Virus record (IMG/VR): IMGVR_UViG_3300027917_000123
Coordinates: 1 to 30,978 of that record
Strand: one strand, 5' to 3'
DNA from: a virus
Length of the DNA stretch: 30,978 bases
This document shows positions 16,473 to 23,152 of this stretch, one piece after another. A program made the position numbers and the translations under genes. Position 1 is the stretch's first letter. Each line of letters opens with the position of its first letter. Under the pieces are notes generated by a model. The model saw only the letters and a program-made list of their open reading frames with translations. It was not told the origin of the DNA and did not search any database.

Positions 16473-19217
16473 ATGTTCAACAAAATTTATGCACACACCT
16501 CTTTTCTTGGTCATACCGGCTATGCCAACCATTCAAGAGAGTTCTTCACCCATCTAAACGATAGAATTAAAGTGAGAGTACGAAACTATGCTCACACACC
16601 GGATATTTCTTATCTGACGGAAATGCAGAGAGATATGATTCTTCAGCAGAGATGGGAACAACCACCTTGGACAGTTGGTAAGCCAGATACGATCAGAAAG
16701 GAAGACGATGTTCTCCACATCGTTTTGAATGAGACACACCATTATTTTTTCTACGATAATTATGTAGGCCCAAAGATTGCTTACAATGTATGGGAAAGTA
16801 CACGACAACCACAATACTACTTTGACAAGCTATTAGAGTATGATCAATTGTGGGTTCCTACCGAATGGCAGAGACAATGTAGTATAGAACAGGGATACCC
16901 AGAAGACAGAGTAAAGGTTGTTCCTGAAGGCATTGATAGTAATATCTTCACACCGGATACATATGTAGGTAATTATATAAAACCATTTACATTCATGATA
17001 TTCGGCAGATGGGATTACAGAAAATCGATAGAGGAAATTGTGAGGGCGTTCACACTTGAATTCAAAGAAGAAGATGTTGAGCTTTTGATATCGGCAGACA
17101 ACCCATTTTCAAATGATGGTATGGGTTCGACAGAAGCACGATTAGAAAGAATGGGTGTTTCAGATTCACGTATAAAAATACTTCATTTCCCACCATTCAA
17201 GGAATATGTGAACCATCTAAAATTGGGAAACTGTCTTGTTACCTGTTCACGCTCTGAAGGATGGAATATACCACTGATTGAAGCAATTGCTTGTGGTACA
17301 CCAACCATATGCTCAGACTTTGGCGCACAACTTGAATTTGCAGAAGGCATATCACACAAGGTAAAAATCAAAGAAATGAAAAAACCAGAGAACGTTTTCA
17401 TGTTTGAAAAAGAAGAGGTTCCCGGTGAATGGTCTGAACCAGACTATGAAAATCTACAAGAAGTAATGCGATATGTCTATGAGAATTATGAATTATGTAA
17501 GAAGAGAGCATTGGAAGGATCGAAGAAAATCCGAAAGGAATTCACATGGGAAAAAGCCGTAGATAAAGCAATGGTTCACATACGTGAGCTATATGAACGA
17601 CAACCAAAAAGAGTAATTCTGAATCTTGGATGTGGAAACGATATAAAGAAAGGATACGTAAACATTGACAGATATAACAATACTAATGGTGTGGATGTGA
17701 ATGCCGATGTTATGGTTCTGCCATTCAAGGACGATTCAATAAACGAAGTATTTATATCACACACCGTTGAGCATTTTAGTAAAGATGATGTTCTACGGTT
17801 GTTCAAGGAATTCAACAGAGTATTGAGACCTAATGGTTGGTTAGATGTGCGGGTTCCAGATTTCGATGTATGTGTTCAGAAATGGACGGAGAGCGAAGAC
17901 AAATGGGGAGCATTGGATCATATATTTGGTGGTCAAACACATGAAGGAAATTTTCACTACTCTGGTTTTACAAGAAACACTCTTTCATCGTTGGCGGCAC
18001 GACATGGATTCAGTGTCACTTCATGTGAAAGTAAACCCAATCCTATATCAGGTGATATAGAACTAGTAATGATTGCAAGGAAGAAGAATAGTATGGAGAT
18101 TCCTAAAATTGATTGTAATTGTCACTTTGTCAATGGTGCGTTCATGGAAATCAAAGGTGAAGGTGAGCATGAATATAGAATCGAATTCATTGACAAGGAC
18201 AACAATGCAATGGTTCACAGCACATTGCTGAAACCGAATCATTGGACAAAACCACATAGGAAGTATTTCACCAATTGGCAACTAAAAGTAAAGGGATATG
18301 GAGAAGAGATTTTCAGACACGATTTTGATGCAAGGGGAAGACGTGTTCTGATATATCTTGACAGCAAATCACTTGGAGATACAATAGCATGGTTCCCATA
18401 TATAGAAGAGTTCAGAAAGAAGCATGATTGTCATGTTATTGCAACTACATTTTGGAATCTGTTCTTTCAGAGAATGTACCCAGAGATAGAGTTTGCACCA
18501 CCGGGAACAACTCATGATAACTTGTATGCAATGTATTCCGTTGGTTGCAGAGACAGCATCCATCACAACAAAACACCGTGGATCACTGTTCCACTACAGC
18601 AGGTTGCATCAGATTATCTTGGTATTGAGTACAAGGAGATTAAGCCGCTTATTGACATTCCTGAAACGGGAAGAAAGATAAAAGGCAAATACGTCTGTCT
18701 AACAGAACACTCTACGGCACTATTCAAATACTGGAACTATCCGAATGGGTGGCAAGAGGTTGTAGACTTCCTGAGAGACAGTGGATACAAGGTAGTAGTA
18801 ATAAGCAAAGAGAAAACAAAACTGAAAGGAGTAATAAACAAGACTAATCGACACATAAAAGAAACCATGTCTTATCTGAAATATGCCCGGTGCCTGTTAG
18901 TAGGCCCATCAGGTTTAGGTTGGTTGGCATGGGCTATGGACGTTCCGGTAATCATGGTGTCTGGTATATCACAAGACTTCTGTGAATTTCAGACAGGGAT
19001 AACAAGGGTTCAGAACAAAGATGTATGTCATGGTTGTTTCAATGATCCAAGATTCAAGTTCGACAAGGGAGATTGGAATTATTGTCCACTACACAAGGGA
19101 ACACCAAGACAATTTGAATGTACCAAGAAAATTTATCCCCAAATGGTTATCGATGCCACAAGAAACCTGTTGAATATAAATAATAAGGGGGGAGAAAACT
19201 ATGGGTATATTAGATAA
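16473..19217 (+). CDS. Fused glycosyltransferase (GT4) / methyltransferase / TibC-like heptosyltransferase
   Basis: I prefer ATG 16473 (MFNKIYAHTSFLG, which starts directly at the first Rossmann strand); a GTG at 16461 is also in frame. Three enzymes in 914 aa. Residues 1-370: GT4 glycosyltransferase with VVPEGID and the E-x7-E motif SEGWNIPLIE (E262, E270). Residues 380-540: SAM methyltransferase with NLGCGN and LRPNGWLDVRVPD. Residues 540-914: strand-loop-strand segment then GT9-like fold (YLDSKSLGDTIAWFP) ending in four cysteines (C852, C855, C871, C883; HGCFND...GDWNYCPLHKGTPRQFEC), as in the iron-binding autotransporter O-heptosyltransferases TibC/Aah. Those glycosylate Ser in adhesins. 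Next to Ser/Thr-rich fibres, fibre glycosylation is a strong inference. It overlaps the portal start. Confidence 0.85.
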   Translation: MFNKIYAHTSFLGHTGYANHSREFFTHLNDRIKVRVRNYAHTPDISYLTEMQRDMILQQRWEQPPWTVGKPDTIRKEDDVLHIVLNETHHYFFYDNYVGPKIAYNVWESTRQPQYYFDKLLEYDQLWVPTEWQRQCSIEQGYPEDRVKVVPEGIDSNIFTPDTYVGNYIKPFTFMIFGRWDYRKSIEEIVRAFTLEFKEEDVELLISADNPFSNDGMGSTEARLERMGVSDSRIKILHFPPFKEYVNHLKLGNCLVTCSRSEGWNIPLIEAIACGTPTICSDFGAQLEFAEGISHKVKIKEMKKPENVFMFEKEEVPGEWSEPDYENLQEVMRYVYENYELCKKRALEGSKKIRKEFTWEKAVDKAMVHIRELYERQPKRVILNLGCGNDIKKGYVNIDRYNNTNGVDVNADVMVLPFKDDSINEVFISHTVEHFSKDDVLRLFKEFNRVLRPNGWLDVRVPDFDVCVQKWTESEDKWGALDHIFGGQTHEGNFHYSGFTRNTLSSLAARHGFSVTSCESKPNPISGDIELVMIARKKNSMEIPKIDCNCHFVNGAFMEIKGEGEHEYRIEFIDKDNNAMVHSTLLKPNHWTKPHRKYFTNWQLKVKGYGEEIFRHDFDARGRRVLIYLDSKSLGDTIAWFPYIEEFRKKHDCHVIATTFWNLFFQRMYPEIEFAPPGTTHDNLYAMYSVGCRDSIHHNKTPWITVPLQQVASDYLGIEYKEIKPLIDIPETGRKIKGKYVCLTEHSTALFKYWNYPNGWQEVVDFLRDSGYKVVVISKEKTKLKGVINKTNRHIKETMSYLKYARCLLVGPSGLGWLAWAMDVPVIMVSGISQDFCEFQTGITRVQNKDVCHGCFNDPRFKFDKGDWNYCPLHKGTPRQFECTKKIYPQMVIDATRNLLNINNKGGENYGYIR
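19175..19182 (+). promoter_or_regulatory. Late promoter before portal gene
   Basis: An exact TATAAATA, the T4 late promoter core, 18 bases before the portal start and inside the last codons of the glycosyltransferase gene. It is followed by a strong ribosome site (GGGGGGAG). This is the first of a series of such boxes across the head cassette. Confidence 0.6.
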
Positions 19218-20562
19218 TATTTTTGGAAACGATAGAGTAGAAGAAGCAATTGAGCAATTCAAAGACAAGGGGGAACAACCAAAACCTGAAACCCAGAGAG
19301 GTGAAGGTTGGGAAAGTGTTATCGACATTCCCGGTTATGGCAACGTTGGTCTCCAATCATTCAATCTTTTTTACGATCAATACATAAACAGAGCGTTCAA
19401 GAACGAACTTGAAAAGCTGAAGACATATCGTGAAATGTCACTGCAACCAGAGGTTTCTGATGTTATAGAAGACGCAGTAAACGAATCTACGTTGGAAGAC
19501 AGCAACGGTAAAGTACTAACGCTTGATATCCTTGACAAGGATTTGGCTACAAATGAAAACATCGTAAACAATCTTCACAAGGAATTTGAAGAACTTTTTG
19601 AAAGAAGAGTAAATTCCAAAGAAGCGATATGGGATTTACTGCGAACATATTACATTGATGGTAGGGTATTCTTTGAAAAGGTTATCGATGAGAAAAACCC
19701 CAAGAAAGGAATACTGAGCATCAAGCGTCTCCCATCCGAAACAATTGACTACATATACGATCCATTTACAGGACACATCAGTGCGTATTTTCAATATTTG
19801 AAACAAAACACAAAAAAACCTAAAACTCTGGAAGATGTTCAGAAAGCACAGAGTAAAAATGAAATCATTGCTTTTTATCCAGAACAGATAGGTTTTGTCA
19901 ATTATGGAATTTTTGGAAAAACGAAATATGAAATCTTTGGTTATCTTGAAAAAGCAAAGGTTCCATTCAATCAATTGAAGCTTCTGGAAACATCAGTTAT
20001 AATCTACAGAATCGTTCGTGCGCCTGAACGTCTTGTTTTCAGAATTGACACAGGCAATATGCCAAGAGACAAGGCTCTAAAGTATGTAGAGAAGATCAAG
20101 CAGAAGATGACAAAGAAGCAATCCTATGACCCAACAACAGGACAGCTTTCACAGGAACCAGAAGTATTATCAATACTTGAAAACTATTATATGCCACAGT
20201 CAGCAGATGGTAGAGGATCACAGATCGACACCGTTGGTGGCAATTCAGCGGGATTCTCCGAACTGGATGATATCTACTATTTTGCAAAGAAACTCTACCG
20301 TGCATTGAAATATCCCGCATCTCGTACATCAGCAGCACAGGAAAGACGTGAAGGTGATATAATGTTTGGCGGCAACAGCACTGGCGAAATTTCCAGAGAC
20401 GAAGTAAAATGGGCAATGTTCCTTGAAAGAAACCAAAAGAAATTTGAAGATGAGTTTACCGATCTATTTTTGATGCACCTTGAATTCAAGGGGCTGAAGG
20501 AACAGTATGGGTTGAATAAGAAGAAAATCCGAGCGCAACTTACTCCACCAAGCAATTACTAG
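19201..20562 (+). CDS. 20: Portal vertex protein, T4 gp20-like, ending at an in-frame TAG
   Basis: A 453-residue match to T4 gp20, the dodecameric portal at the packaging vertex. It shows the conserved core APERLVFRIDTGNMPRDKA, then the clip/wing segment YDPTTGQLS, LENYYMPQSADGRGSQI, and ELDDIYYFAKKLYRALKYP. T4 gp20 is about 524 residues; this frame stops early, after PPSNY, at TAG (20560-20562). The same frame continues with GAA CAG ATG and 75 residues that look like the missing portal C-terminus (next feature). So the gene is either split, read through, or carries a nonsense mutation or sequence error. Its start MGILDNIFGND partly resembles the small-protein leader. Confidence 0.93.
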   Translation: MGILDNIFGNDRVEEAIEQFKDKGEQPKPETQRGEGWESVIDIPGYGNVGLQSFNLFYDQYINRAFKNELEKLKTYREMSLQPEVSDVIEDAVNESTLEDSNGKVLTLDILDKDLATNENIVNNLHKEFEELFERRVNSKEAIWDLLRTYYIDGRVFFEKVIDEKNPKKGILSIKRLPSETIDYIYDPFTGHISAYFQYLKQNTKKPKTLEDVQKAQSKNEIIAFYPEQIGFVNYGIFGKTKYEIFGYLEKAKVPFNQLKLLETSVIIYRIVRAPERLVFRIDTGNMPRDKALKYVEKIKQKMTKKQSYDPTTGQLSQEPEVLSILENYYMPQSADGRGSQIDTVGGNSAGFSELDDIYYFAKKLYRALKYPASRTSAAQERREGDIMFGGNSTGEISRDEVKWAMFLERNQKKFEDEFTDLFLMHLEFKGLKEQYGLNKKKIRAQLTPPSNY

Positions 20563-20568
20563 GAACAG

Positions 20569-20796
20569 ATGGAACAAAATTTCTTGGAAAGTAGGTTCAA
20601 TAATTATAGCACGTTGGCAGACAGAGAAGAAATGAGCAAATACTTCCTGATGAAGAAATTCCTTAGATGGTCAGACGAAGAGATCAAAGAAAACGTTGAA
20701 GGCAAGAAGATGGATGAGAAATATGGTTTCAAGTCTGAAGACAGCATGGGCGGGTTCTCTGATAGAAGACTGAAAACAGATATCAAATATCTATAA
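20569..20796 (+). CDS. Portal C-terminal tail as a separate in-frame reading frame, 75 aa
   Basis: It begins two codons after the portal TAG and stays in the portal frame. The sequence MEQNFLESRFNNY...SKYFLMKKFLRWSDEEIKEN has the pattern of the C-terminus of T4-like portals: E-x-x-x-x-R, then (G/S)-K-Y-x, then x-x-x-x-L-x-x-S/T-D-E-E-I. An AGGA sequence overlapping the stop (TAGGAACAG-ATG) could allow reinitiation, giving a two-chain portal; readthrough would give one chain of about 531 residues, close to T4 gp20. The tail ends in an acidic DDRRLKTDIKYL-like stretch (FSDRRLKTDIKYL) and TAA. Confidence 0.7.
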   Translation: MEQNFLESRFNNYSTLADREEMSKYFLMKKFLRWSDEEIKENVEGKKMDEKYGFKSEDSMGGFSDRRLKTDIKYL

Positions 20797-20798
20797 AA

Positions 20799-20806
20799 TA
20801 TAAATA
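20799..20806 (+). promoter_or_regulatory. Late promoter before prohead core genes
   Basis: An exact TATAAATA starting two bases after the portal-tail stop, 17 bases before the next ATG, with an AGAGAGGA ribosome site between. It would allow prohead core and protease genes to be transcribed apart from the portal. Confidence 0.6.
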
Positions 20807-20822
20807 AAGTAGAGAGGAAAAC

Positions 20823-21074
20823 ATGGATATCAAAGATAAGTTAGATAAATATATGCTGTTGGAGAAATTTCATCCTATGGATAATATTCTTGATGATATA
20901 ACATATGATGAAATCCACACACAAGTTTATTCAAACATACCAAAGGAAAAATTAGATACAAAAGTGGTTATGAAGGAATTCGAATCACTTCTAAAACAAA
21001 AAGTAAATGATGCACGTTTTTTGATGAGGAAAGCGGCAGCACAAATTGTAAAAGATGTTATGAGCATCGACTAG
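20823..21074 (+). CDS. Probable prohead core protein, 83 aa
   Basis: An 83-residue charged helical protein starting MDIKDKLDKYMLLEKF, another copy of the leader ending Leu-Leu-Glu. It lies between portal and protease, where T4 has the small core proteins gp67 and gp68, which are required for prohead shape and are cut by gp21. Sequence alone does not tell which it corresponds to. Its TAG overlaps the AGGAGG ribosome site of the following gene. Confidence 0.65.
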   Translation: MDIKDKLDKYMLLEKFHPMDNILDDITYDEIHTQVYSNIPKEKLDTKVVMKEFESLLKQKVNDARFLMRKAAAQIVKDVMSID

Positions 21075-21082
21075 GAGGATAT

Positions 21083-21295
21083 ATGCCAGTAGATAAAGAA
21101 AAGGTAAAGAAAGCATTAGATGATTTTCAAAACGATGACTTTGTTAGTGCAAAGGAAACTCTAAAACCAGAAATTAAAAAAGCGAAGGAAGAATTTATAC
21201 AAAAGAAATTAGGTTTGAAAGAACCTATTACACCCGAACCTGAAGCAAAAGGTGATGATGACAAGGGCAAGGGTGATGATGATAAAAAGGAGTAA
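21083..21295 (+). CDS. Probable prohead core protein, gp67/gp68-like, 70 aa
   Basis: A 70-residue protein with an N-terminal helix (VDKEKVKKALDDFQNDDFVSAKETLKPEIKKAKEEF), then KKLGLKEP and a low-complexity Asp/Lys tail (GDDDKGKGDDDKKE). The pattern A-L-x-x-F-x-x-x-D-F-V-x-A-K-x-x-L-x-x-E-I and a charged tail fits small prohead core proteins of T4-like phages. Location immediately before the protease supports this. The ribosome site AGGAGG lies five bases before ATG. Confidence 0.68.
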   Translation: MPVDKEKVKKALDDFQNDDFVSAKETLKPEIKKAKEEFIQKKLGLKEPITPEPEAKGDDDKGKGDDDKKE

Positions 21296-21298
21296 AGC

Positions 21299-21922
21299 AT
21301 GAAACTTATTACAGAACTAAGTCATGACGTAGAACTGTATGAAGCAAAGGGTAAAGACCCATACATTGTGGGCATTTGGTCTTCAGCGGAAATCAAGAAC
21401 AATAATGGCAGAGTCTACAAAAGAAACATTCTTGAAAGAGAAATCAAGAAAGTATCGGGTAAAAAGTCTATATGGGGCGAACTTGGACATCCACCGAATC
21501 CAGAAGTAAACGCAGACAAGATTGCAATCAAAACCGTCAATCTTGAATGGAAGAACAATGATGTTTACGGAAAGGCAAAGATTCTTGACACTCCTATGGG
21601 AGCAATAGCAAGAACGCTCGTAAAAGAAGGAGACATGGGAATCTCAAGTAGAGGTCTGGGAACAGTCAGCGAAAGTGGTCAAGTAAACGAAGACTTCAAC
21701 CTTATCACATGGGATATGGTAACAGAACCTTCAAACAATCCTTCATGGGTACAGGGAATCTATGAAGGTCAAGAATGGATTTCAGATGGAGAAAAGGCAA
21801 AACAGAAAGAAATGATGATCGATGAGATGGTTACATGGTATCAGAAACATCTCATGAACCTTACCAAAGAAACCATATATGAACTTTGGCAGAAAGGAAT
21901 GATCGATTGGCCTAGAAATTAA
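21299..21922 (+). CDS. 21: Prohead core protease, T4 gp21-like
   Basis: A 207-residue serine protease of the gp21/herpesvirus-assemblin-like family. Catalytic His is H64 in WGELGHPPNPEVN, and the nucleophile is a Ser in MGISSRGLGTV (S116 or S117). The length is close to T4 gp21 (about 212). In T4 it cleaves prohead proteins after Leu/Ile-x-Glu and destroys the scaffold. Its own N-terminus MKLITELSHDVELYEAKG holds Leu-Tyr-Glu-Ala, a likely self-processing site. The next gene starts one base after its TAA. The small proteins with Leu-x-Glu leaders in this window are its probable substrates. Confidence 0.92.
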   Translation: MKLITELSHDVELYEAKGKDPYIVGIWSSAEIKNNNGRVYKRNILEREIKKVSGKKSIWGELGHPPNPEVNADKIAIKTVNLEWKNNDVYGKAKILDTPMGAIARTLVKEGDMGISSRGLGTVSESGQVNEDFNLITWDMVTEPSNNPSWVQGIYEGQEWISDGEKAKQKEMMIDEMVTWYQKHLMNLTKETIYELWQKGMIDWPRN

Positions 21923-21923
21923 A

Positions 21924-22160
21924 ATGGATATCCTTAGACGAATAGATATATTACTGAATGAATCATCTCCGTATGTATCGTTGAACGTTATGTTTGATGA
22001 CCATTATGCAAAGAGGGAAGATTGGGTTCACTTCAATGTGGATACGAATGAAGTAACGTATTCACATCACCCGCAAATCCCTATTGGTTCTACATTAGAC
22101 GATGAGTACAGAGAAATAGCGAAAAATATAGGAGTAAATCTACTTCCTGTAAGATATTAG
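21924..22160 (+). CDS. Small head-cluster protein with MDILRRID leader, 78 aa
   Basis: Starts MDILRRIDILLNESS, nearly the same leader as the proteins at 7211 and 7611, ending Leu-Asn-Glu. The body (YVSLNVMFDDHYAKREDWVHFNVDTNEV) is beta-like rather than basic. It is inserted between protease and scaffold, where T4 has no gene. A protein packaged in the head through its leader is the best guess. The gene ends in TAG, and a hairpin and terminator follow. Confidence 0.6.
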   Translation: MDILRRIDILLNESSPYVSLNVMFDDHYAKREDWVHFNVDTNEVTYSHHPQIPIGSTLDDEYREIAKNIGVNLLPVRY

Positions 22161-22183
22161 GATAGCGGATCGGAACTCTATCC
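22160..22183 (+). other. Hairpin at the end of the 78-aa gene
   Basis: GGATAG (22160-22165) pairs with CTATCC (22178-22183), leaving a 12-base loop that contains TCGGAAC; the same heptamer lies between hairpin and terminator after the capsid gene. It may protect the mRNA 3' end or be part of the terminator region. Confidence 0.4.
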
Positions 22184-22187
22184 GTAG

Positions 22188-22224
22188 AAAAACACAATGC
22201 CTGTAAAGGTTTTTGTGTTTTTTT
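22188..22224 (+). terminator. Intrinsic terminator before scaffold gene
   Basis: AAAAACACAA (22188-22197) pairs with TTGTGTTTTT (22213-22222). The inner part CCT-GTAA-AGG closes with a GNRA-type tetraloop, and the descending arm runs into T residues. It separates the core/protease transcript from the very abundant scaffold and capsid mRNAs. Confidence 0.65.
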
Positions 22225-22243
22225 ATATGGGCATTATATGTAA

Positions 22244-22251
22244 AATAAATA
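22244..22251 (+). promoter_or_regulatory. Late-type promoter before scaffold gene
   Basis: AATAAATA, one mismatch from TATAAATA, lies between the terminator and the scaffold start, 47 bases upstream of ATG 22299. The intervening leader includes an alternative upstream ATG (22272) lacking a good ribosome site. Confidence 0.45.
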
Positions 22252-22298
22252 ATAGTGATATACCGTGAGGTATGAAGATTAGTATAGGAGGAAAAACA

Positions 22299-23105
22299 AT
22301 GGAAAAACTTCTTGAAATGCTTGGTGTGCAGAAGCTAGAAGAAGATGCACAGAAGGAAATCAAGGAAAAGCTTGAAGCTATCGTTGAAGTGAAGGCAAAG
22401 GAACTTTCAAAGGAAGTTCTGGAAAAAGAGCAAGAAAAACTGGTCGAAGATTACGAAAAGAAGTTTGATGAGTACAAGGATGAAATCACATCTAAGTTTT
22501 CAGATTTCGTTGACGGTATTTTCGAAGAAGAACTAACCATCCCTGAAAAGATAGTTGAATTCGCAGCACGTGGAGAGCTTTACCATGATTTAATTGAACA
22601 ATTCAAGGTTCGTCTGACAGTTGATGAAGGACTGCTAAATGATGAAGTGAAGGCACTTTTGAAGGAAGCAAAGGAAGAAATCGTAAAACTGCGTACAGAA
22701 ATGAATACTCTGTATGAAGCAAACCTTGAGTTGAAGAGTGATGCACAGGAAATGGCAGCACAACTTTACTTGTATGAAAAATGCAAGGGCCTTACCGAAG
22801 CTCAGAAAGACAAAGTTTTCACCATTCTTGAAGGTGTAAAAGACAAGGAAGAAATCGACAAGAAGTTCCCTATCGTTCTTGAGCAGTATAATGATGATGA
22901 CGATGATGATGATGATGATGATGATGATGACATGAAAAAGAAGAAAAAGAAGAAGAACGGTAACGGTGATGACGATGATGATGACATGGATGAAGGCAAA
23001 ACGGGCAAAATTGACGGAGAAGAAATAATCGAAGAAGATGAAAGCCCATTCAAAAAACATCTAGAGGCATATAAGAAAGTATTAAAGGAAAATAGAGTTT
23101 CCTAA
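22299..23105 (+). CDS. 22: Prohead core scaffold protein, T4 gp22-like
   Basis: Start chosen at ATG 22299 (MEKLLEMLGVQ) because AGGAGG lies six bases upstream and the leader is nearly identical to that of the capsid gene; the in-frame ATG at 22272 lacks this. The resulting 268 residues equal T4 gp22 in length. It is an almost continuous charged coiled coil (KELSKEVLEKEQEKLVEDYEKK) as expected for the scaffold that fills the prohead and is degraded by gp21. Near residue 200 it has 13 consecutive Asp, then Lys-rich and second Asp-rich runs, encoded by GAT/GAC repeats. Leu-Glu-Glu near the start is a likely cleavage site. Confidence 0.88.
   Translation: MEKLLEMLGVQKLEEDAQKEIKEKLEAIVEVKAKELSKEVLEKEQEKLVEDYEKKFDEYKDEITSKFSDFVDGIFEEELTIPEKIVEFAARGELYHDLIEQFKVRLTVDEGLLNDEVKALLKEAKEEIVKLRTEMNTLYEANLELKSDAQEMAAQLYLYEKCKGLTEAQKDKVFTILEGVKDKEEIDKKFPIVLEQYNDDDDDDDDDDDDDMKKKKKKKNGNGDDDDDDMDEGKTGKIDGEEIIEEDESPFKKHLEAYKKVLKENRVS
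22890..22987 (+). repeat. GAT/GAC microsatellite coding poly-Asp in scaffold
   Basis: Runs of GATGAT(GAC) units encode 13 and later 6 Asp residues, separated by AAG/AAA lysine codons. The near-pure trinucleotide repeat is prone to in-frame slippage, so length may differ between related phages. Confidence 0.7.
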
Positions 23106-23129
23106 CTTCTTAGCTTAGAGGATGTTATA

Positions 23130-23152
23130 TTAGTACAGGAGGAAAAACAATG
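23130..23152 (+). promoter_or_regulatory. Strong conserved translation leader of capsid gene
   Basis: The 23 bases up to and including the ATG match those before the scaffold gene (22279-22301) at all but one position: TTAGTA, then C or T, then AGGAGGAAAAACA-ATG. A perfect AGGAGG and an A-rich spacer suggest high translation of both abundant head proteins. Confidence 0.6.

Noticed and set aside
22272-22298. Upstream ATG adding nine residues to the scaffold protein
   Set aside because: It lacks a proper ribosome site, while the ATG at 22299 has AGGAGG, the same leader as the capsid gene, and gives the T4 gp22 length.
22635-23060. Minus-strand frame rich in Ile/Ser/Phe across the scaffold gene
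   Set aside because: It is the antisense of the GAT repeat and Lys-rich codons; the plus-strand scaffold is clearly the real gene.
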